A DNA stretch of 64,000 bases from Fusobacterium nucleatum_L (GTDB lineage: Bacteria; Fusobacteriota; Fusobacteriia; Fusobacteriales; Fusobacteriaceae): assembly GCF_050231725.1 (NCBI RefSeq), contig NZ_CP077172.1, positions 1,674,001 to 1,738,000 on the forward strand, given 5' to 3'. Positions 1 to 6,884 of the stretch are shown here, piece by piece (position 1 is the first letter of the stretch; the number at the start of each line of letters is the position of its first letter). The translations under genes were made by a program, and so were the position numbers. The notes beneath the pieces were generated by a model. That model was given only the letters and a program-made list of their open reading frames with translations. It did not search any database and was not told where the DNA came from.

Positions 1-452
1 AAAGTTTGAGGATTTAATCTAAAATTATATGTTGTACAAGGCATAAAATTCTCATCATCTTGATAGTTAAATTCAGCTGTTGAATTAGAAGCAACTTGAT
101 AAGAATTAATAACATGATTATTTGTAAGGATAATATTAGGAGCAACTAAAAATCCAGTTCCATACCCAACAACAACTCCCCTACTATCTCTTATAGAGAT
201 ACGACAAACTGATTTACTATTATTTAAACCTATTTGAAGATAGGAAATAGGAAATAAGTCATTCTTTCCAAGGATTCTTTCCATTGCAATAGAATCTTTA
301 GAATTAAATAACATATTTTCTTTTGGAATTTGTTTATTTTCTTCTTCACTCTTTTCTTCTAAAAATCTTTCCAATGCTTGTTGTTCAATATTTTCTTTTT
401 CTTTTTCTAATATTTCAAAAGAAATATCTTCTGAATTGAAACCTTTTAACAT
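1..452 (-). CDS. Trypsin-like serine protease, N-terminal 150 residues (cut by window edge)
   Basis: An open frame runs on the minus strand from ATG at 452 to the window edge, so the C-terminus lies outside. An AGAGGTGAT ribosome site sits just upstream of the start. After a charged, Glu/Lys-rich helical segment (about residues 8-45) comes MERILGKNDLFPISYL and then GTGFLVAPNIILTNNHVI, the start of a chymotrypsin-fold domain. His113 in TNNHV would be the catalytic histidine; the Asp and Ser of the triad are not in view. There is no signal peptide, so the protein is probably cytosolic. The 'ERxxGxND-LPISYL' lead-in is familiar from bacterial trypsin-like peptidases that are often fused to further effector-type domains. 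Whether that holds here cannot be seen. The protease fold is fairly sure; the role is unknown. Confidence 0.75.
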   Translation of the reverse strand, partial: MLKGFNSEDISFEILEKEKENIEQQALERFLEEKSEEENKQIPKENMLFNSKDSIAMERILGKNDLFPISYLQIGLNNSKSVCRISIRDSRGVVVGYGTGFLVAPNIILTNNHVINSYQVASNSTAEFNYQDDENFMPCTTYNFRLNPQT

Positions 453-499
453 AAAATCACCTCTATTCATATAATTTTATTCTATAATACTGTATATAT

Positions 500-528
500 A
501 TTATAATATAAAATTAAAAACTAAGCAA
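500..528 (-). promoter_or_regulatory. Promoter of the trypsin-like protease gene
   Basis: On the minus strand TTGCTT (528-523) and TATAAT (505-500) are separated by 17 bp, about 48 bp upstream of the ATG at 452. It is a good match to a sigma-70 type promoter, predicted by eye only. Confidence 0.5.
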
Positions 529-580
529 AAGAAATTACGAATATAAAAGAAGTATTTTTTTATTAATAGATAGTTTAGGT

Positions 581-615
581 CTAGAGCATAGAAAAGCATA
601 GAAAAGCATATAAAA
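581..615 (+). repeat. Short tandem repeat of about 10 bp
   Basis: The unit gaaaagcata occurs twice in direct succession (591-610). It is preceded by the related ctagagcata (581-590) and followed by taaaa. It lies in the 272-bp gap between the divergent protease and MBL-hydrolase genes, upstream of the MBL promoter. No function can be assigned. Apart from this and the two promoters the gap is featureless AT-rich DNA. Confidence 0.6.
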
Positions 616-662
616 ATACTAAGAAATTTAATTACTGATGCCTTATTATTGACTTGATTTAT

Positions 663-690
663 TTGAAAAAGATTTAATTAGTGCTATAAT
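663..690 (+). promoter_or_regulatory. Extended -10 promoter of the MBL-fold hydrolase gene
   Basis: TTGAAA (663-668), a 16-bp spacer and TATAAT (685-690), with the extended -10 element TGC immediately before it. It lies 35 bp upstream of the ATG at 725. Confidence 0.6.
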
Positions 691-724
691 ATAACTGAAT
701 TATTAAATTTTAAGGAGTGTTATA

Positions 725-1705
725 ATGTTAAATGAAATTGGAAAAAATATATATTTAGTAGAAGTTCCTCTACCTAAAAATCCGTTAAGAGCATTAAATT
801 GCTATTTTGTTAAAAATGGAGAAAATATTTTAGTTGTGGACAGTGGTTTTGACCATGAAGAAAGTGAAAAAGTATTTTTTGATGCTTTAGAAGAATTAGG
901 TGCAAAAATTGGAAAAACCGATATGTTTTTAACTCACTTACATGCTGATCATTCAGGACTGGCATTAAAATTTAAAAATAAATATCAAGGGAAAGTTTAT
1001 TGTAGTCAAATAGATACTGACTATATAAATAAGATGAAACATGAATTATATGCAGATAGATTTGTACCTACATTAAAAGTTATGGGGATTGAACCAGATT
1101 TTAAATTTTTTGAAACTCACCCCGGACTTGTTTATTGTGTAAAAGGAAAATTAGATACATCAATAGTTAAAGATGGAGAAAAAATAGCTTTTGGAGATTA
1201 TAATTTTGAGGTTATTGATTTAAGTGGACATACTCCTGGGCAAATGGGAATATATGATAGAGAACATAAAATTTTATTTTCAGGAGATCATATTTTAAAT
1301 AAAATAACACCTAATATAAGTTTTTGGGAATTTAAATATGAAGATATTTTAGGAACTTATTTAAAAAACTTAGATAAAGTCTATGATATGGAAGTGGATA
1401 TAATCTATTCAGCACATAGAGGAATAATTGAAAATCCTAAATTAAGAATAGATGAACTTAAAAAACATTATGCTGATAGAAATGCAGAAGTATATGGATT
1501 ATTAAAAGAAGGAGAAAAATTTTCTGCTGCACAAATTGCTGCAAAAATGCACTGGGATTATAGAGCTAAAAATTTTGAAGAATTTCCTAATAATCAAAAA
1601 TGGTTTGCAACAGGGGAAGCATTAGCTAATTTAGAACATTTAAGAGCTATTGGAAAAGCAGATTATGACTTTATAGAAGGAGTTGCTTTTTATAGAGCTT
1701 TATAG
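725..1705 (+). CDS. MBL-fold metallo-hydrolase
   Basis: A 326-residue cytosolic metallo-beta-lactamase-fold hydrolase. The metal-binding motif is THLHADHSG (His71, His73, Asp75, His76). Further ligands are probably in SGHTPGQMG, FSGDHIL and SAHRG, which fit the standard order of the fold. The C-terminal 90 residues form a helical extension of the kind seen in MBL proteins that act on thioesters or other small metabolites. The substrate cannot be read from the sequence. The ATG at 725 is preceded by AAGGAGTGT at good spacing. It has its own extended -10 promoter and is followed after 52 bp by pepD, so read-through into pepD is possible. Fold assignment is firm and the reaction is unknown. Confidence 0.9.
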   Translation: MLNEIGKNIYLVEVPLPKNPLRALNCYFVKNGENILVVDSGFDHEESEKVFFDALEELGAKIGKTDMFLTHLHADHSGLALKFKNKYQGKVYCSQIDTDYINKMKHELYADRFVPTLKVMGIEPDFKFFETHPGLVYCVKGKLDTSIVKDGEKIAFGDYNFEVIDLSGHTPGQMGIYDREHKILFSGDHILNKITPNISFWEFKYEDILGTYLKNLDKVYDMEVDIIYSAHRGIIENPKLRIDELKKHYADRNAEVYGLLKEGEKFSAAQIAAKMHWDYRAKNFEEFPNNQKWFATGEALANLEHLRAIGKADYDFIEGVAFYRAL

Positions 1706-1757
1706 AAAACAAAAAAATTTAGAATAAAGGTAAATAAATTAGTAGAGGAGTGAAAAT

Positions 1758-3218
1758 ATGTCTAATAAGCTAGGAAATTTAAAACCAGAAAGAGTATTTT
1801 ATTATTTTGAAGAATTATCTAAGATTCCAAGAGAATCAGCAAATGAACAAGCTGTAAGTAATTTTTTAGTAGAGACTGCTAAAAAACTTGGATTAGAAGT
1901 ATATCAAGATAAAATTAATAATATTGTTATTAAAAAACCTGCAACTAAAGGTTATGAGAATTCAGAAGGAGTGATACTTCAAGGTCATATGGATATGGTA
2001 TGTGAAAAAGACCTTGATTCAAATCATAATTTTAAAACAGATGGTCTTGATTTAGTTATTGATGGTAAGTTTTTGAGAGCAAATAAAACAACTCTTGGAG
2101 CAGATAATGGAATAGCAGTTGCTATGGGGCTAGCAGTTCTTGAAGATAAAAATATTGAACATCCAAAAATTGAATTGCTTGTTACTGTTGAAGAAGAAAC
2201 TACAATGAAGGGAGCTTTAGAACTTGAAGAAAATATTTTAACTGGAAAAATGTTAATAAATATTGATTCAGAAGAAGAAGCCTTGGTTACAGTTGGTAGT
2301 GCCGGAGGAAGAGTTGTAGATATAACTTTTGATGAAGAAAAAGAAAAAATTGATAATGCTGATTATAATTTTTATAGATTAGAAGTTAAAAATTTATTTG
2401 GTGGGCATTCAGGAGCTGAAATTCATAAAAATAGATTAAATGCTAATAAAGTTATGAGTGAACTTATATCAGAAATTAAGAAGAATTTTGATATAAAATT
2501 ATGTGGTATAAAAGGTGGAACAAAAGATAATGCAATTCCAAGAGAATGTTATTTTGATATAGCTATTGCTAAATCTTTTTCTCAAAATTTTATGAATGAA
2601 ATTAAAGAAATTTTTGAAAAATTTAAAAATAAATATATACAACAAGATTCTAATATAAGTTTTGAAGTTTCAACTTTAGAAAATGAATCTGATAAGGTTT
2701 ATTCAGATAATTTATTTGACAGACTTTTAGGACTTTTAAATACTTTACCAACAGGAGTAAATACATGGCTAAAAGAATATCCTGATATAGTTGAAAGTTC
2801 AGATAACTTAGCTATTGTAAAAGTTATAGATAGTAAAATTAGTATCATAGTATCTTTAAGAAGTTCTGAACCTACTGTTTTAAATAGTTTGGAAGAAAAA
2901 ATAACAAATATTGCTAAGAAATATAATGTAAGTTATGAAGTAGGGGGAGGTTATCCTGAATGGAGATTTAAACCTATATCTCGTTTAAGAGACACTGCTG
3001 TTAAAACTTATGAAGATATGTTCAATGAAAAAATGGAAGTAACTGTTATTCATGCAGGACTTGAATGTGGTGCCATTTCCATGCATTATCCAGATTTAGA
3101 TATGATTTCAATAGGACCTAACATCTATGATGTTCACACACCAAAAGAAAAAATGGAAATAGCTTCTGTTGAAAAATATTATAAATATTTGGTTGAATTA
3201 TTAAAAAAATTAAAATAG
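1758..3218 (+). CDS. pepD: Aminoacyl-histidine dipeptidase (M20C family)
   Basis: A 486-residue M20C metallopeptidase of PepD type, which cleaves Xaa-His and other dipeptides in the cytosol. Visible motifs are QGHMDMVCEKD (His77, Asp79), TLGADNGIAVA with the bridging Asp, the catalytic EEET near Glu145-146, NIDSEEE, the lid-domain GGHSGAEIHKNR and the C-terminal HAGLECG metal site. The length matches the family (about 485). The start ATG at 1758 has an AGAGGAGTG ribosome site. It follows the MBL hydrolase by 52 bp on the same strand and ends at a strong bidirectional terminator. Peptide use of this sort fits an amino-acid-fermenting anaerobe. Confidence 0.96.
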   Translation: MSNKLGNLKPERVFYYFEELSKIPRESANEQAVSNFLVETAKKLGLEVYQDKINNIVIKKPATKGYENSEGVILQGHMDMVCEKDLDSNHNFKTDGLDLVIDGKFLRANKTTLGADNGIAVAMGLAVLEDKNIEHPKIELLVTVEEETTMKGALELEENILTGKMLINIDSEEEALVTVGSAGGRVVDITFDEEKEKIDNADYNFYRLEVKNLFGGHSGAEIHKNRLNANKVMSELISEIKKNFDIKLCGIKGGTKDNAIPRECYFDIAIAKSFSQNFMNEIKEIFEKFKNKYIQQDSNISFEVSTLENESDKVYSDNLFDRLLGLLNTLPTGVNTWLKEYPDIVESSDNLAIVKVIDSKISIIVSLRSSEPTVLNSLEEKITNIAKKYNVSYEVGGGYPEWRFKPISRLRDTAVKTYEDMFNEKMEVTVIHAGLECGAISMHYPDLDMISIGPNIYDVHTPKEKMEIASVEKYYKYLVELLKKLK

Positions 3219-3220
3219 TA

Positions 3221-3256
3221 AAAAAGGTTGTTACAAATTTTGTAACAACCTTTTTA
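3221..3256. terminator. Bidirectional rho-independent terminator between pepD and nagA
   Basis: GGTTGTTACA (3226-3235) pairs with TGTAACAACC (3241-3250) over a 5-nt loop. It is flanked by an A-run on the left and a T-run on the right, so it can end transcription of both convergent genes. Confidence 0.9.
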
Positions 3257-3260
3257 TAAT

Positions 3261-4418
3261 CTATTTAGTAAATTTTATTTTTCCTTTAACCATAGTCATA
3301 CAAACATTATAATTTTTATCTAAAACTACTAGGTCAGCATCTTTTCCTTCTTTTAAAAGACCAGTATTTAGTTTGAATTCTTTTGCAGCATTAGTTGAAG
3401 TCATTTTAAAAGCATCAGTTATGCTATATCCTAAATCTATTAAATTTTTAAAAGCTATATCCATTCTAAGAACACTACCGGCTAGGGCATTATTTGAAAC
3501 AAGTCTTGCCTGTCCATCTTTTACATTTACATCAAGTTCTCCTAACTTATACTGTCCTTCTACCAAACCTGTTGCTGACATAGAGTCGGTAACACAAACT
3601 ACTTTATCTACACTTTTTATCTTTATAAGAGTTCTTACTGCTTCAGGGTGAACATGAATCTTATCAAAAATAATTTCAGCCATGATATCATCAGAATTGA
3701 ATACTGCACCAACAACTCCTGGTTCTCTATGAGTAAAAGCTTTCATTGCATTAAAAGTATGTGTTGCATGAGAAAGACCAAAGTCAACAGCTTTCATAAC
3801 AGCTTCATAACTTGCTACAGAATGTCCGACAGAAGCAATAACTCCTCTATCAGTTAAATACTTGATAGCTTCTAAATTTTCTTGATTATGAGGAGAAATG
3901 GAAAATAATTTTACAAGCCCTTCTTTAACTGATAAATATTCTTCAAGTTCTTTTATTCCAGCAGGTTTTATATATTTATCATTTTGTGCCCCTTTATATT
4001 CAACAGAAAAATAAGGACCTTCCATATGTACTCCAAAAATATTTGCACCTTCAATATCTTTATCTTGTAGATTTGCAGCAACTTTTAAAATATCTTTTAA
4101 AATCTCTTTTGAACTTGTCAAAGTTGTAGCTAAAAAATTTGCAGTACCTTCTTGAGCTAAATACTTAGAAATTTTTCTTAATGCTTTCTCACTATTGTCC
4201 ATTGCATCAGCACCATCAGCACCATGTGTATGAACATCAATAAAAGCAGGAGCAAGATATTTTCCTTCTAAGTCTATAACTTCATCAAAAACAAACTCAG
4301 ATAAATCATCTTTATCTGTAAAAATTTTTTCTATTTTATTTTTAGAAACTAAAATAGAACCATTCATTAATTTATTTTCTAAAACTAATTTAGCATTTTT
4401 TAATAAAATATTCTTCAT
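3261..4418 (-). CDS. nagA: N-acetylglucosamine-6-phosphate deacetylase
   Basis: A cytosolic amidohydrolase that removes acetate from GlcNAc-6-P, giving glucosamine-6-P for NagB. Motifs include the metal-site DVHTHGADG, HMEGPY, VGHSVASYE, ATHTFNAM and the catalytic VCVTDSMSATG. The C-terminus ends with the usual DADLVVLDKNY beta-sandwich strand. At the 5' end the sequence AAGGTGATGAAAATG offers GTG, ATG and ATG in frame. The first two lie in or directly on the Shine-Dalgarno, so I place the start at the last ATG (4418), giving 385 residues, normal for the family. It is divergent from the YhcH/NanQ-type gene, which fits sialic-acid and amino-sugar catabolism. nagB is about 6.5 kb away. Confidence 0.96.
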   Translation of the reverse strand: MKNILLKNAKLVLENKLMNGSILVSKNKIEKIFTDKDDLSEFVFDEVIDLEGKYLAPAFIDVHTHGADGADAMDNSEKALRKISKYLAQEGTANFLATTLTSSKEILKDILKVAANLQDKDIEGANIFGVHMEGPYFSVEYKGAQNDKYIKPAGIKELEEYLSVKEGLVKLFSISPHNQENLEAIKYLTDRGVIASVGHSVASYEAVMKAVDFGLSHATHTFNAMKAFTHREPGVVGAVFNSDDIMAEIIFDKIHVHPEAVRTLIKIKSVDKVVCVTDSMSATGLVEGQYKLGELDVNVKDGQARLVSNNALAGSVLRMDIAFKNLIDLGYSITDAFKMTSTNAAKEFKLNTGLLKEGKDADLVVLDKNYNVCMTMVKGKIKFTK

Positions 4419-4472
4419 TTTCATCACCTTTTAAATTTTACCGTAATTTAAAAAATAAATCAACAATTATTA

Positions 4473-4500
4473 TTGACAAATTTGCAATATTACATATAAA
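4473..4500 (+). promoter_or_regulatory. Promoter of the YhcH-type gene
   Basis: A perfect -35 TTGACA (4473-4478), a 16-bp spacer and TATAAA (4495-4500), 45 bp upstream of the ATG at 4546 in the nagA-yhcH divergent gap. Confidence 0.7.
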
Positions 4501-4545
4501 ATATACATGTTAATCGAAATAATAATTAATTTATGGAGGAAAAAA

Positions 4546-5001
4546 ATGATATATGCAGAATTAAAAGATATTAAGTCTTATAAAGGTATTAGCAAAAATT
4601 TAGATAAAGCAATTGATTTTATTGCAGAAAAAAAATATTTAAATGCTAGTTTTGGAAAAAATATTGTAGATGGAGATAAGATATATTTTAATCACCCAGA
4701 AAAACCAGTAACAAGAGAAAATACAGGTTTAGAATTAGAATATCATAAAAGGTATGCAGACATTCATATAGTTCTTGAAGGAGAAGAAGCTATTGCATAT
4801 AGTCCATTTGACACTTGTGTAGAAACTAAAAGCTATAGTAATGAAGAAGATTATGCACTTATGAAAGGAAAAACACAAACTGAATTAATAATGAATACTA
4901 AAAACTTTTTAATTCTTTTTCCAGAAGAACCTCATTTAGCATTATTAAAAGTGGGAGAAGCTAAGGAAATAAAAAAAGTAGTTTTTAAAATAGAACTATA
5001 A
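4546..5001 (+). CDS. YhcH/YjgK/YiaL family protein (possible sialic acid mutarotase)
   Basis: A 151-residue cupin-like protein of the YhcH/YjgK/YiaL (DUF386) family. E. coli YhcH (NanQ) speeds anomer conversion of sialic acid; other members sit in sugar operons. Family features seen are GLELEYHKRYADIHIVLEGEE, read here as two blocks (LEYHKRYADIH, LEGEEAIAY), and the C-terminal FLILFPEEPHLALL, which supply the conserved His and Glu residues of the pocket. The frame is open upstream, but the TATGGAGGAAAAAA ribosome site selects the ATG at 4546. Its divergent position to nagA supports a role in sialic-acid or GlcNAc use. The exact substrate is inferred. Confidence 0.85.
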   Translation: MIYAELKDIKSYKGISKNLDKAIDFIAEKKYLNASFGKNIVDGDKIYFNHPEKPVTRENTGLELEYHKRYADIHIVLEGEEAIAYSPFDTCVETKSYSNEEDYALMKGKTQTELIMNTKNFLILFPEEPHLALLKVGEAKEIKKVVFKIEL

Positions 5002-5071
5002 ATATAAAATACTATTATAAAAATAAAAGATATAAATATTGAAAAAATGTACAGATTAAACACGAAATTAT

Positions 5072-5100
5072 TTGACATTTTTTTTAAGATAATATAAGAT
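5072..5100 (+). promoter_or_regulatory. Promoter of the phnDCE operon
   Basis: TTGACA (5072-5077) is followed at 17 bp by TAAGAT (5095-5100), 43 bp upstream of the phnD start. The -35 is perfect and the -10 matches 4 of 6 bases. Confidence 0.5.
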
Positions 5101-5143
5101 ATATTTGTATGCTTAAATACTAATAATATTGGAGGTCAAAAGA

Positions 5144-6019
5144 ATGAAAAAAGTTTGGAAATTACTTACACTTGTGTCACTTATATTTCTTTTAATTAGT
5201 TGTGGAAAGAAGAAAGAAGAAAAGCCATTAATAATGGGATTGTCACCAATAGCTAATTCTGAAAAGTTAATTGAAGATACTGCCCCTTTACATAAAATGT
5301 TAGGAGACGAAATTGGAAAGCCTGTAGAAGGTTTTATTGCAACAAACTATATAGGAGTTGTTGAAGCACTTGGTACAGGAACTATTGATTTTGCGTTAAT
5401 TCCACCTTTTGCATATATTTTAGCAAATAAAAAGAATGGTACTGAAGCATTACTTACAAGTATAAATAAACATGATGAACCTGGTTACTATTCTGTTCTA
5501 ATTGTGAGAGCTAATAGTGGAATAGAAAAAGTTGAAGATTTAAGAGGGAAAAAAGTTGCTTTTGTAGACCCTTCATCAACTTCTGGATACATTTTTCCAG
5601 CAGTAATACTAATGGATCATGGAATAAAAGTAGAACAAGATATTACTTATCAATTTGCTGGTGGACATGATAAGGCATTACAATTATTAATAAATGGTGA
5701 TGTAGATGCTATTGGAACTTATGAATCTGCAATTACAAAGTTTGCTAAAGAATTTCCAGAAGTAACTGAAAAAGTAAAAGTTTTACAAAAGAGTGATTTA
5801 ATTCCTGGAATAACTTTAGTTGTTTCATCTAAAGTTGATGATGCAACAAAACAAAAAATTAAAGATGCTTTCTTAAAAGTAACTTCTACACAAGAAGGGC
5901 AAGATTTAACTCTTAAATTATTTGGTATAAAAGGTTTTGAAGAAGCTAATGTAGATAATTATAAACTTATTGAAGATAAACTTAATAAGATGGGAATAGA
6001 TATTGAAAAAATAAAATAA
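5144..6019 (+). CDS. phnD: Phosphonate/phosphite-type ABC transporter substrate-binding lipoprotein
   Basis: A 291-residue PhnD-family binding protein. The N-terminus is a lipoprotein signal (MKKVWKLLTL, lipobox LLIS-Cys), so it should be anchored by lipid after cleavage before the cysteine. The mature part has the PhnD-like order: GLSPIAN, ALGTGTIDFALIPPFAY, VEDLRGKKVAFVDPSSTSGY and GDVDAIGTYESA. ATG at 5144 follows TTGGAGGTCAAAAGA; an earlier in-frame TTG lies inside that ribosome site. It starts an operon with phnC and phnE but is separated from them by a hairpin at 6046-6106. No C-P lyase genes are in view, so the ligand might be phosphonate, phosphite or another small oxyanion. Confidence 0.9.
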   Translation: MKKVWKLLTLVSLIFLLISCGKKKEEKPLIMGLSPIANSEKLIEDTAPLHKMLGDEIGKPVEGFIATNYIGVVEALGTGTIDFALIPPFAYILANKKNGTEALLTSINKHDEPGYYSVLIVRANSGIEKVEDLRGKKVAFVDPSSTSGYIFPAVILMDHGIKVEQDITYQFAGGHDKALQLLINGDVDAIGTYESAITKFAKEFPEVTEKVKVLQKSDLIPGITLVVSSKVDDATKQKIKDAFLKVTSTQEGQDLTLKLFGIKGFEEANVDNYKLIEDKLNKMGIDIEKIK

Positions 6020-6045
6020 ATTTATTAATATTTAAAATATAGAGG

Positions 6046-6106
6046 GCTATTGCAAATTTATATACAGCAATGAACTATTTTTAGTACATTTATTATTTGC
6101 AATAGC
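6046..6106 (+). terminator. Intra-operon hairpin between phnD and phnC (GCTATTGCAAAT family)
   Basis: A perfect 12-bp inverted repeat, GCTATTGCAAAT (6046-6057) and ATTTGCAATAGC (6095-6106), with a 37-nt loop, followed by TTCTTTTTAT. It lies between the binding-protein gene and the ATPase/permease genes. It probably works as a partial terminator or mRNA-stabilising hairpin, giving more PhnD than PhnCE. Similar arms recur at 29965, 31812 and 39940. Confidence 0.65.
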
Positions 6107-6140
6107 TTCTTTTTATAAAAATAAAAAAGGGAGGGATAAC

Positions 6141-6884
6141 TTGAAAACAATTATAGAAGTAAAAAATCTAGTCAAAAATTATGGGAATAAACAGATTTTA
6201 AAGAATATTTCTTTTAATATAACTAAAGGAGAAATTATATCTATAATAGGTGAAAGTGGTGCTGGGAAATCAACCTTGATGAGATGTTTAAATGGACTTG
6301 AGGAGGTTAATTCAGGAAGCATAAATTTTTATAATACAGATATAACAAAATTAAAAGAAAAAGAAAAAAATTCTATAAAAAAGCACATGGCTTATGTATT
6401 TCAGGAACTTAATATAATAGATAATATGTTTGTCATAGATAATGTTTTACTTCCATTTTTAAATAAAAAAAATTTTATACAAGTTCTCTTCAATCAATTT
6501 AGTAAAGAAGAATATGAAAGAGCTTTGTATTGTTTAGAAAAAGTTGGGATATCAAAGTTAGCCTATACTAAGGCTAAATATCTATCTGGAGGAGAAAAAC
6601 AAAGGGCTGCAATAGCTCGTTCATTAGCACCAAATGTTGAATTAATTTTAGCAGATGAGCCTATAAGTAGTTTAGATGAGAAAAATTCTACTCAAATAAT
6701 GGAAATCTTTAAAAGAATAAATATTAAAAAGAATAAAACAATTATATTAAATTTACATAATGTTGAAATTGCTAAAAAGTTTTCAGATAAAATTTTAGCT
6801 TTAAAAAATGGAGAAATTTTCTTTTATAAAAAAAGTACAGAGGTAAATGAAGATGACATTAGAAAAGTTTATCAAACTTCATAA
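6141..6884 (+). CDS. phnC: Phosphonate-type ABC transporter ATP-binding protein
   Basis: A 247-residue ABC ATPase that would power uptake through PhnE. Walker A is GESGAGKS (residues 37-44), the Q-loop is in YVFQELN, the signature is LSGGEKQR (from residue 148), Walker B is LILADEP and the H-loop is LNLHNVE. The start is TTG at 6141, chosen because GGGAGG lies 5 bases upstream; no ATG fits. The 3' end overlaps phnE by 38 bp, so the two are probably translationally coupled. The domain order and length match PhnC. Substrate assignment rests on the neighbouring phnD and phnE. Confidence 0.92.
   Translation: MKTIIEVKNLVKNYGNKQILKNISFNITKGEIISIIGESGAGKSTLMRCLNGLEEVNSGSINFYNTDITKLKEKEKNSIKKHMAYVFQELNIIDNMFVIDNVLLPFLNKKNFIQVLFNQFSKEEYERALYCLEKVGISKLAYTKAKYLSGGEKQRAAIARSLAPNVELILADEPISSLDEKNSTQIMEIFKRINIKKNKTIILNLHNVEIAKKFSDKILALKNGEIFFYKKSTEVNEDDIRKVYQTS

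Noticed and set aside
3373..3857. Open frames on the plus strand inside nagA
   Set aside because: nagA on the minus strand is an unambiguous complete enzyme, so these are shadows.
6020..6140. Insertion-sequence remnant between phnD and phnC
   Set aside because: The perfect inverted repeat was first suspected to be a terminal repeat pair, but there is no flanking direct duplication and the same arms serve as terminators elsewhere.
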